Source: Streptomyces sp. SID8374
GTDB taxonomy: Bacteria > Actinomycetota > Actinomycetes > Streptomycetales > Streptomycetaceae
Direction of reading: 5' to 3'
Assembly: GCF_009865135.1 (NCBI RefSeq)
Contig: NZ_WWGH01000001.1
Span: 2,728,001-2,792,000 of the forward strand
DNA: 64,000 nt
The first letter of the stretch is position 1. The number at the start of each line of letters is the position of its first letter. Made by a program: the position numbers and the translations under genes. The notes beneath the pieces are model-generated. The model was not told where the DNA came from. It saw only the letters and a program-made list of their open reading frames with translations, and ran no database searches. Below, in pieces: positions 37,266-44,466 of this stretch.

Positions 37266-38558
37266 TCACAGAGGTGACAGCGTGTCACTTTCTTCGAGGC
37301 GGCGTCCCGGTTCGAATTCCACCGGCAGCGTGCGCAGTCCGCGCATGATGAGCCCGCCGCGCCACCGCAGATCGGCCGGTTCCGCGGCAAGTCGCAGGCC
37401 AGGAAGGCGTTTCAGCAGCGTCGCCACCGCCGCCTGGCCCTCCAGCCGGGCCAGCGGCGCCCCCAGGCAGTAGTGGATGCCGTGCCCGTAACCCAGGTGC
37501 TGATTGTCACTCCGTGACAGATCGAGTGCGTCCGGATCCGTGAACCGGTCCGGGTCCCGGTCCGCCGCCGCCAGCACCACCAGCACCGGATCTCCGGCCG
37601 CGATCTCCTGCCCGCCGAGGGTCAGCGCCTCGGTGGCGTACCGCCAGGTCGCGAGCTCCACCGGCCCGTCGAACCGGAGCAGTTCCTCGATGCCGGTGGC
37701 CAGCAGGGCGCTCTCCCCCGCCGCCAGGGACTCTTCGAGCCGGGCGCGCTGCTCGGGGTGGCGGAGGAGGGCGTACGTACCGTTCCCGATCAGGTTCACC
37801 GTCGTCTCGAACCCGGCGAACAGCAGGATGAACGCCATCGCCGCGGCCTCGTTCTCGGTGAGGTGCTCGCCGTGGTCGCTGGCCCGGATCAGCCCGGAGA
37901 TCAGGTCGTCACCGGGGTTCTCCCTCTTCCGGTGGATGAGTTCGGCGAGATAGCCGCGCATCTTCTTCACCGACCGGGCCACCCCGCCGCGCGGCCCGCC
38001 GCCGTGGCGGATCATCATGCCCGCCCAGTCCCGGAAGTCGTCCTGGTCCTCGCGCGGGACGCCGAGCAGGTCGCAGATGGCGTAGATGGGGAGCGGGAAG
38101 GCGAAGTCATGGATCAGATCCGCCTCCCCGTCCTCGATGAACCGGTCGATGAGCCGGTCCGTCAGCTCCTGCACGCGGGGCGCGAACTCCGCGACCCGGC
38201 GCGGGGTGAACGCCTTGGAGACGAGCCGGCGCAGCCGGGTGTGGTCCGGCGGGTCGATGTTGAGCAGATGCGTCATCAGCTCCGCCTTGCGCTCCCCCGG
38301 GATCCCCGTCTTCCCCTTGGCGGCCGCGGACCCGGCGTGGTTCGCGGGATCCTTGGAGAGCCGCGCGTCGGCGAGCGCCTGCTTGGCATCCCCGTACCGC
38401 GTCACGAGCCAGGCCTCGACCCCGCTGGGCAGCGCGGTCCGGTGCACGGGGCTGTGCTCGCGGAGCCAGGCGTAGGCGGGGTAGGGGTCGGTGGCGAACT
38501 CCCAGGTGAAGAGTGCGGGGGCGTCAGGGGTGTGGGGGCAGGCGGGGGTGTCGGTCAC
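37266..38558 (-). CDS. cytochrome P450 (CYP107-like)
   Basis: A 430-residue soluble bacterial P450 monooxygenase. Motifs: LLNIDPPDHTRLRRLVSKAFT (helix C), LLFAGFETT (I-helix, oxygen activation), IEELLRFDG with the ExxR Glu and Arg (K-helix), and the heme loop GYGHGIHYCLGAPLARLE with the Cys ligand. Class I P450s of this type need a ferredoxin, none being adjacent. GTG 38558 overlaps the stop of the upstream P-loop/Sel1 gene (GTGA), so the two are coupled. Synteny suggests CYP107U1 of S. coelicolor, reported to affect sporulation; this is from memory. Confidence 0.9.
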   Translation of the reverse strand: MTDTPACPHTPDAPALFTWEFATDPYPAYAWLREHSPVHRTALPSGVEAWLVTRYGDAKQALADARLSKDPANHAGSAAAKGKTGIPGERKAELMTHLLNIDPPDHTRLRRLVSKAFTPRRVAEFAPRVQELTDRLIDRFIEDGEADLIHDFAFPLPIYAICDLLGVPREDQDDFRDWAGMMIRHGGGPRGGVARSVKKMRGYLAELIHRKRENPGDDLISGLIRASDHGEHLTENEAAAMAFILLFAGFETTVNLIGNGTYALLRHPEQRARLEESLAAGESALLATGIEELLRFDGPVELATWRYATEALTLGGQEIAAGDPVLVVLAAADRDPDRFTDPDALDLSRSDNQHLGYGHGIHYCLGAPLARLEGQAAVATLLKRLPGLRLAAEPADLRWRGGLIMRGLRTLPVEFEPGRRLEESDTLSPL

Positions 38559-40114
38559 TCCTTGACGGTATCGGGCGGGGTGTCGGTGACTTTACGGAGT
38601 GGGGGGAGGGCTTCCGTTGCGGCGGGGTGGCCGTGCCCGGCGGCCCGGGCCATCCACCTCTGCGCGCGGGCGGCCAGCACCTTTCCCAGGTTGTACTGCG
38701 CTTGTACGATGCCGGCCTCGGCGGCCGTCTCCAGGTACGGGATCGCTTCCGCTTCCGCGTCGAGCAGGACCAGCAGCTCTCCCAGCAACGCCGTCGCCCC
38801 GATGTGCCCCGCGTCCGCCGCCTTGCGGAACCAGAACGCGGCGGTCTCGATGTCGCCGAGCGCGGCGTTGATGCGGCCGAGCACCACCGATACCTCCGGA
38901 TCGCTGTCGGCCAGGGGCACCAGGGTCAGGTGCGCGTTCCACCGCACCGTCCACCGCTCAGCCTCCTCCGGTGCCGCGTCGAGTGCCAGCGACCACATGC
39001 CGAGCGGGACGGGCGGGCCCTCCGGCCGGCCCCCCACATCGGCGACGAGCGACCCGAACACGGCCCAGGTGTCCTGCCGTCCCCCAGGGGCCAGCAGCCC
39101 GGTCACCCCGTGCCGGATGTGGGATGCCCAGCCGAGCCCGTCGTCGAAGGGCTCGGCGCGGGCCGTCGCCAACTCCTGCGGATACAGCGACTGCGCCGTG
39201 CGGAGCGCCTCACGCGAGACCTCGACCAGCCCGCACCGGGCGAAGTCGATCGCCACGCGCACCAGCAGATGGCCACGCGGGTGGGCGTTCGGCCGACGGG
39301 CCCGCCGCCACTCCTCCAGGAGTTCGGGACCGACGGCAAGGTATTCGGGCACGGTGTGCACGCCGCGTCCCAGCACCGCGCCCAGCAGGCGGGCATCCTC
39401 GTCCAGGGCTTCCAGGCGCCTCAGCTCCCTCTCGCTCCACTCCCGCGCCAACTCGACCGGTTCGGCCGCGCCGAGCACCCCGGCGCGGCCCCGCACACCG
39501 AAGCGGCGGGCGTCGTACGCCTCGTCGCCCATCGTGGCGAGCACGGGCACGCGCAGCCGGACGAGGTCCGCGAGGACGGACGGGGTGAGCCCGCGCTTTC
39601 CCAGGTGGCCTTCAAGGTCGTCCAGCCACAGCACACAGTGCTCCTCACCCCGCCCCCGCAACACCGCCGGCAGCCCTCGCAGGTCCGTCCCCGGCGGCGG
39701 GGCGAAGACCCGTGTCGTACCCGCCATGCTGGTGACCAGAGCGGCCCACGCCGTCCGGGTCCTCCCCGAGAGCGGCGCCCCGGTCACCACGACCAGACCG
39801 CCCTCCCAGGCCGCCTCACGGACCTGGTCGGCCAACTCCCGGTCACAGTCCCTCGGCACATACGGCGGCAACGGTGACTCACCGGGCAGCCGCCGGGTCC
39901 GTCGCACCCCCAGCGCGATCGGGTCGGCCGTGTCCAGCTGCGGCCACTCGGAGACCGGCGGCAGGGCGGAGGAGTTCGGCGGCTGCGCGTAGTACGTGTG
40001 CACGCCCCCGTTCACGGCCCCCGCCTGGACCACCGGTGCGTGGAAAGCGCCCCCGGAGACGGAGTTGCCCACGCCGACCGCCGTGTCGTTCGGCGCTTCC
40101 CGTTCGTCGGACAC
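38555..40114 (-). CDS. P-loop (STAND-like) protein with RHIM-like N-terminus and Sel1-type repeats
   Basis: A 519-residue soluble protein. Residues about 15-43 (GNSVSGGAFHAPVVQAG, then AVNGGVHTYY) look like the actinobacterial RHIM-related amyloid signalling motif: hydrophobic-Q-x-G core VVQAG inside a Gly/Asn/Val-rich stretch. Next come a P-loop GAPLSGRT (112-119, Arg where Lys is usual) and Walker B VLWLDDLEG (161-169), then helical repeats ending in Sel1/TPR-like units (about 405-505; AAFWFRKAADAGHIGATALLG, YLETAAEAGIVQAQYNLG). The layout resembles STAND-type signalling proteins. GTG 40114 has GGGGGA 8 nt upstream. Translationally coupled to the P450. Confidence 0.65.
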   Translation of the reverse strand: MSDEREAPNDTAVGVGNSVSGGAFHAPVVQAGAVNGGVHTYYAQPPNSSALPPVSEWPQLDTADPIALGVRRTRRLPGESPLPPYVPRDCDRELADQVREAAWEGGLVVVTGAPLSGRTRTAWAALVTSMAGTTRVFAPPPGTDLRGLPAVLRGRGEEHCVLWLDDLEGHLGKRGLTPSVLADLVRLRVPVLATMGDEAYDARRFGVRGRAGVLGAAEPVELAREWSERELRRLEALDEDARLLGAVLGRGVHTVPEYLAVGPELLEEWRRARRPNAHPRGHLLVRVAIDFARCGLVEVSREALRTAQSLYPQELATARAEPFDDGLGWASHIRHGVTGLLAPGGRQDTWAVFGSLVADVGGRPEGPPVPLGMWSLALDAAPEEAERWTVRWNAHLTLVPLADSDPEVSVVLGRINAALGDIETAAFWFRKAADAGHIGATALLGELLVLLDAEAEAIPYLETAAEAGIVQAQYNLGKVLAARAQRWMARAAGHGHPAATEALPPLRKVTDTPPDTVKE

Positions 40115-40155
40115 GCCCGTCCCCCGCCCCTCGTACGACTTCTCAGCTCACCGTA

Positions 40156-41163
40156 CTAACCCGCCCCGCCCTCCGCCGCCACGATCGCGTCCCTGTACGC
40201 ACGAGCCGCCGCGCGCAGGGCGGCCTCCGGGTCGGTGCCGTTCGCCTCGGCGGCGACGGCCAGGGCGAGGAGGTCGTAGCCGATGGAGTCGCCGGTGGGG
40301 TCTCCCGTCGGGAGGGGGACGTCGAGGCCCGCCGTGCGGACCCGGCTGCCGAGCTTTGCCGCGAGGGCCAGGCCCGGTTGGCCGAGGGGGACGCCCTCGG
40401 TGACCGAAGTGCGCTGCTTCTCGATCGCCTTCGTGCGCAGCCAGTGCGCGTGGACGTCCTCCGGGGTTTCGGCGTGCTCGTCGCCGAAGACGTGCGGGTG
40501 GCGGTGGATCAGCTTCTCGACGAGGCCGCCCGCGACGTCGTCGATGGCGAACGGCTCCTCGGGATCCTCCTCCGCGATGCGCGCATGGAAGACGACCTGG
40601 AGCAGCACGTCGCCCAGCTCCTCCCGCAGTTCGGTCCGGTCGCCGTCCTCGATCGCCTCGACCAGTTCGTACGCCTCCTCGATGGCGTACTTCGCGAGGC
40701 TCTTGTGCGTCCGCTGCGAGGTCCACGGGCACTCGCGGCGGATCCGGTCCATGACCTGGACCAGGTCCAGGAGGCGGGCGCCGGGCAGGTCGTACGAGCC
40801 GGGGAGCAGTTCCAGGTCCGGCATGGAGATCCGGCCGGAGCCGCCGAGCCGGGCCAGGCCGTCGGTCAGGCGGCTGTCGCCCTCGCCGCCGGCCAGGACC
40901 ACGACCGTGCGGCCGCCCGCGCAGGCGGCGACCAGCTCGTCGGCGGAGGGCGCCGCGTGATCCACGCGGACGCCCGCCTCACGGAGGTAGGGCAGCTGCG
41001 GGTGGTGCGGGTCTGCGCACAGGACCTGGTCGGCGGCGTGCAGCGTCTGCCAGGCCGGCCAGGACAGCAGGCCGGGCGCGACCCGGTGGCTGGCGGTGAG
41101 CAGGACGATGCGGCCGGGGTCGCCGGGGGTGGCGGCGGGCGTGCCGGGGGCTTCAGCGTTCAC
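40156..41163 (-). CDS. mazG: MazG-family nucleoside triphosphate pyrophosphohydrolase
   Basis: A 335-residue protein. The N-terminal third resembles a tetrapyrrole-methylase fold (IVLLTASHRVAPGLLSW, then TVVVLAGGEGDS), as in YabN-type MazG fusions. The MazG domain (about 120-250) has the metal-binding EExxE motifs in CPWTSQRTHKSLAKYAIEEAYELVEAI and ELREELGDVLLQVVFHARIAEE, then HPHVFGD. It hydrolyses NTPs or dNTPs to monophosphates, a house-cleaning role. GTG 41163 start. Confidence 0.88.
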   Translation of the reverse strand: MNAEAPGTPAATPGDPGRIVLLTASHRVAPGLLSWPAWQTLHAADQVLCADPHHPQLPYLREAGVRVDHAAPSADELVAACAGGRTVVVLAGGEGDSRLTDGLARLGGSGRISMPDLELLPGSYDLPGARLLDLVQVMDRIRRECPWTSQRTHKSLAKYAIEEAYELVEAIEDGDRTELREELGDVLLQVVFHARIAEEDPEEPFAIDDVAGGLVEKLIHRHPHVFGDEHAETPEDVHAHWLRTKAIEKQRTSVTEGVPLGQPGLALAAKLGSRVRTAGLDVPLPTGDPTGDSIGYDLLALAVAAEANGTDPEAALRAAARAYRDAIVAAEGGAG

Positions 41164-41226
41164 CCGGCGAACCTACCCGCCGTGCCTCCGGGTCAGGCGC
41201 CCGGCGGGTACCCGAGCGGCACCCGG

Positions 41227-41330
41227 CCCGGATGTCAGGCCCAGGCGCCCCGCCCGAGCACCGGGCTCAGGCGGGCGGCCCGGACGTCAGGTGCAGGCGT
41301 CCCACCCGAGCACCCGGCTCAGGCGCCCGC
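41227..41330. repeat. 52-bp imperfect tandem duplication at the lipoprotein gene 3' end
   Basis: 41279-41330, which covers the stop codon and last codons of the SurA-like gene, is copied at 41227-41278 (both begin CCCGGA(T/C)GTCAGG and contain GGCTCAGGCG). A partial third copy lies near 41190-41215. Confidence 0.75.
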
Positions 41331-41975
41331 CTCCGGCTCCTGTGGGGCGAACTCCGTGACCTGGGTGATCCACGGCGCCTTGTAGGTGCCCAGCTGCATC
41401 TTCTGGTCGTCCCAGGCGCCGAAGCGCGGGTTCACGTCGATCTTCAGCTGCTTCGACGCCTTGGTCAGCGCCTCGCCGACGACCTGCTGCCCGGCAGGCG
41501 TACCGAGGTCCGCGCCGAGCGCCTTGGCGAGCTTGGGCAGCTGGACCTCCTGGCGCATGTCGCCGTCGATCTGGTCCGGGGCGACCCAGCGCTGCTGGAG
41601 CATCATCGCCCGCAGTTGCTCCTCGCCGCCGTACTGCGCGCGGCCGGCGGTCCGGGCCTCCTGGATCTCCTTGCGGGTGACGGTGACCCCGGCGTCCTCG
41701 GCGGCCTTGTCCAGGATCCGGCCGAAGATCAGCCCGTGCAGCTTGGCGCGGTTGAGCTGGCCCGACTTGTTGACCAGCTGGGCCGCCTCGGGCGAGCTCT
41801 CCTGGGCGGCGCGGACGTCGGCGGCCTGGGCCTGGACCGCCGAGACCTCGATCCGTTCGCCGCCCACGACGGCCGCGGCACCGGGGTGGGCCTCGTTGCC
41901 GCAGGCGGCCAGGAGTGGGGCCGCGAGCAGCGTTGCGGCGGAGACGGCGAGCGCGGTGCGACGACGGCGGTGCAA
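41319..41975 (-). CDS. SurA N-terminal-domain lipoprotein (chaperone-like)
   Basis: A 218-residue lipoprotein. Signal with lipobox LLAAC (about residues 21-25) after an Arg-rich start. The mature part matches the SurA_N fold: RIEVSAVQAQAADVRAA, LNRAKLHGLIFGRILDKAAEDAGVTVTRKEIQEAR. No parvulin PPIase domain follows, so a holdase or chaperone role in protein export is more likely than isomerase activity. The start is TTG 41975, the only candidate spaced properly (6 nt) from GGGAGG and giving a full signal peptide. Confidence 0.78.
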   Translation of the reverse strand: MHRRRRTALAVSAATLLAAPLLAACGNEAHPGAAAVVGGERIEVSAVQAQAADVRAAQESSPEAAQLVNKSGQLNRAKLHGLIFGRILDKAAEDAGVTVTRKEIQEARTAGRAQYGGEEQLRAMMLQQRWVAPDQIDGDMRQEVQLPKLAKALGADLGTPAGQQVVGEALTKASKQLKIDVNPRFGAWDDQKMQLGTYKAPWITQVTEFAPQEPEAGA

Positions 41976-42118
41976 AGGAGCCTCCCGTGGAGAGTTTGTG
42001 CATCGGTGCACAAGCCTTGCGGTGACCGATGTTAGGCAGTGGGGGTGATCAGTGCCACTGATTCGACCAACGATTCGGGAGGAGTTGGGGATGTGGGGCG
42101 ACGGCCCCGCCCCGGGGG

Positions 42119-43756
42119 TCAGCCGCCCCGGACGTCGCTCTGGTGGCTGAGGCGGCGGCGCAGGTCCACGGGGAGCGGGTGGTGCGGCCCGTACGTGCGC
42201 TCCGCGTCGTACAGCAGCGCCTGGAGCTGAGCGCGGCCCGCCGTGTGGTCCCCGACCGCGAGCAGGAGCTGTCCGATGCGGTGGCGGATGTCCAGGGCCC
42301 GGCCGGGGTCGGTGGTGACGGCCCCGTAGGCGTTCTCGTAGTACGGGAGGACCGCGCGGTACTCGCCGAGCGCGGCCGTCGCCTCGCCGAGCTGCTCCAG
42401 GCACTGGGCGGCGTCGTAACGGAATTGCAGGACCTGGGCGTCGGCCGGTCCGGCCTCGGCGGTGCGGTCCTCCGCGAGGCGACGCAGCTCCGGCAGCGCG
42501 CGGCGGAACTGCCCGTCGTCCATCAGCGTCGCCGCGTACTGCTTGCGCAGGATGCGGACGACCGGGGAGTGCTCACCGTGCTCGGCGGCGGCCGCCGGGA
42601 GGATCGCGCCGAGGATGTCCACGGCCTGGGTGATCCGGCCCTCGCCGAGCAGCTTCTTGACCTCGTCGACGGCCTGGGCGACGTCCGGCCGGGCGGGCGG
42701 CGGGGTGAAGGAGGTCGGCGCCGTGAGCGGCGGGGGCGGGGAGAGGAGGGAGGCGACGGCGGGCCAGGGGGTGGTGCCGGCCTGGGCCTGCGACGGTACG
42801 GAGACGGACGGGGGTACGGGCGAGGTGGCCGGGGTCGCGGCGCGGTCCGGCCAGGGGGCGTGCGGGCGCAGGAAGGGGCGGGTCGGGTCCAGGGGCCCGG
42901 CGGGGGTGCCGTGCTTGGGCAGCAGCGGGGCCAGCTCCTCGTACACCTCCTGCGCGGAGGCGGGCCTGTCCTGCGGGTCCTTGGCGAGCAGCCGCAGCAC
43001 GAGCGCTTCCAGTGCGACGGGGACCTCGGACCTGCCCTGCCGGACGGGGACCGGCGGCTCGTAGAGGTGGCGGTGCAGGACGCCGAGCGCGGTGGACCCG
43101 GCGAACGGCACGTCACCGCTGAGCATTTCGTGCAGGACGACCCCGAGGGCGTACAGATCGGTGTACGGGCCGACCGCGCCGCCCATCGCCTGCTCGGGGG
43201 CCATGTAGGCCGGGGAGCCTATCGGTGAACCGGTGTGCGTGAGGCGGGTGGTGTCCGTGTCGAGGACGGAGGCGACACCCAGGTCGAGGACGGTGACGGA
43301 GCCGTCGGGCCGGACCATCACGTTCCGGGGCTTCAGGTCGCGGTGGACGATCGGCACCGCGTGCACCGCACACAGGACCGCGCAGAGCTGGGCGGCGACC
43401 GCCACGGCCCACGGCCAGGGGTACGGGTCCTGCTCGGCGAGGTGGTCGGCGAGGTCGGCGCCCTCCACGTACTGCATGACCAGGAACAGGTCGTCGCCGT
43501 CGCTCCCCGCGTCGTGGACGGTGACCAGGCCGGGATGGTCGACCTGCGCGGTGACCCGGCACTCGCGGACGAACCGGCGGCGCAGCTCGTCGGCGGCGTC
43601 GCTGCCGGTCGGCCCGGCGACCCGGTCCGGACGCAGCAGCTTCACCGCGACCCGGCGGTCCAGACGCTGGTCGTACGCCGTCCACACCTGGCCCATGCCG
43701 CCCTGGCCGAGGATGGTGGCCAGCTCGTACCGCCCGGCGATGACCCGGTTGCTCAC
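42119..43756 (-). CDS. eukaryotic-type serine/threonine protein kinase with C-terminal helical-repeat domain
   Basis: A 545-residue Hanks-type kinase. Gly-rich loop GQGGMGQVW (18-26), VAVKLL with ATP-binding Lys39, catalytic loop HRDLKPRN (138-145), DLG in place of DFG (158-160), and activation-segment GSPAYMAPEQ. Then a Pro-rich linker (about 300-375) and a TPR-like region (about 380-540; RRALPELRRLAEDR, AALGEYRAVLPYYENAYG). There is no transmembrane helix or PASTA domain. GTG 43756 overlaps the stop of the membrane protein gene, which may anchor or report to it. Confidence 0.9.
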   Translation of the reverse strand: MSNRVIAGRYELATILGQGGMGQVWTAYDQRLDRRVAVKLLRPDRVAGPTGSDAADELRRRFVRECRVTAQVDHPGLVTVHDAGSDGDDLFLVMQYVEGADLADHLAEQDPYPWPWAVAVAAQLCAVLCAVHAVPIVHRDLKPRNVMVRPDGSVTVLDLGVASVLDTDTTRLTHTGSPIGSPAYMAPEQAMGGAVGPYTDLYALGVVLHEMLSGDVPFAGSTALGVLHRHLYEPPVPVRQGRSEVPVALEALVLRLLAKDPQDRPASAQEVYEELAPLLPKHGTPAGPLDPTRPFLRPHAPWPDRAATPATSPVPPSVSVPSQAQAGTTPWPAVASLLSPPPPLTAPTSFTPPPARPDVAQAVDEVKKLLGEGRITQAVDILGAILPAAAAEHGEHSPVVRILRKQYAATLMDDGQFRRALPELRRLAEDRTAEAGPADAQVLQFRYDAAQCLEQLGEATAALGEYRAVLPYYENAYGAVTTDPGRALDIRHRIGQLLLAVGDHTAGRAQLQALLYDAERTYGPHHPLPVDLRRRLSHQSDVRGG

Positions 43757-44364
43757 CGGCCTTCGCCCTCCTTGCGGAGGTAGTCGCTGAGCTCGTCCAG
43801 CTCGGCCCGGACCTGGTCGAGGCGCTGGGGCGCGGGCTTGGGGGGTGTGGTCTCGACGGCGTACGGGTTCGGGGTGGGCGGCGGCGTCGGGTGCTGCGCC
43901 TGGGGTTGGACGAGTGCCTGGTTCCGGGCCTGGGCGGGCGGGTGCTGGTGGACGACCGGGCGGTACGGGGCGGTCGCGGGGCCGGGCACCGGCGTCCGGG
44001 TGTCGTACGGCCCGGGCCCGGCGAAGTGCCGCGTCTCCATGATCAGGTAGTACGTGATGACGCCGGCCAGGTTCACCATGAGCCACCCCATCCCGATCAG
44101 CGCCTGGGCGTCCGTCATCTCCTCCTCCTCGGGCAGGCCCGCGAAGAACGCGAACAGGCCGATGGTGAGGAGGAGCGTGACCGCGAACAGCCACCAGTCA
44201 CGCGGCCTGCGGGTGACGACCGCGAGCCTCAGCATCGCCGCCCACCCGAGGAACCCGCAGCTCAGCACGGTCAGCACAACAAAGATCGCGCGCAGCGTGG
44301 TGAGCGTCCCCGAGGACGGCCGGGGCGTCGGCGGCTGCTGCGGCGGATAGCCGTAGCCGTGCAT
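43753..44364 (-). CDS. membrane protein coupled to the Ser/Thr kinase
   Basis: A 203-residue protein with three hydrophobic helices (about 25-47, 58-75 and 88-108), a Pro/Gln-rich N-terminus and a long Pro/Thr/Gln-rich cytosolic tail ending in a short acidic helix (VRAELDELSDYLRKEGEG). ATG 44364 has AGGAG 7 nt upstream. Overlap with the kinase start indicates coordinated synthesis. It may be a membrane partner or substrate of the kinase; function unknown. Confidence 0.65.
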   Translation of the reverse strand: MHGYGYPPQQPPTPRPSSGTLTTLRAIFVVLTVLSCGFLGWAAMLRLAVVTRRPRDWWLFAVTLLLTIGLFAFFAGLPEEEEMTDAQALIGMGWLMVNLAGVITYYLIMETRHFAGPGPYDTRTPVPGPATAPYRPVVHQHPPAQARNQALVQPQAQHPTPPPTPNPYAVETTPPKPAPQRLDQVRAELDELSDYLRKEGEGR

Positions 44365-44466
44365 GTGCTGCTCCTGGGAGGCGTACGAGAGTCGGGCGTG
44401 TGAGGTGAGCGTATACACCGCCGCCGACAGACCGTCCCCGGTTGTGCCCAACCGTTGCCTATGAGG

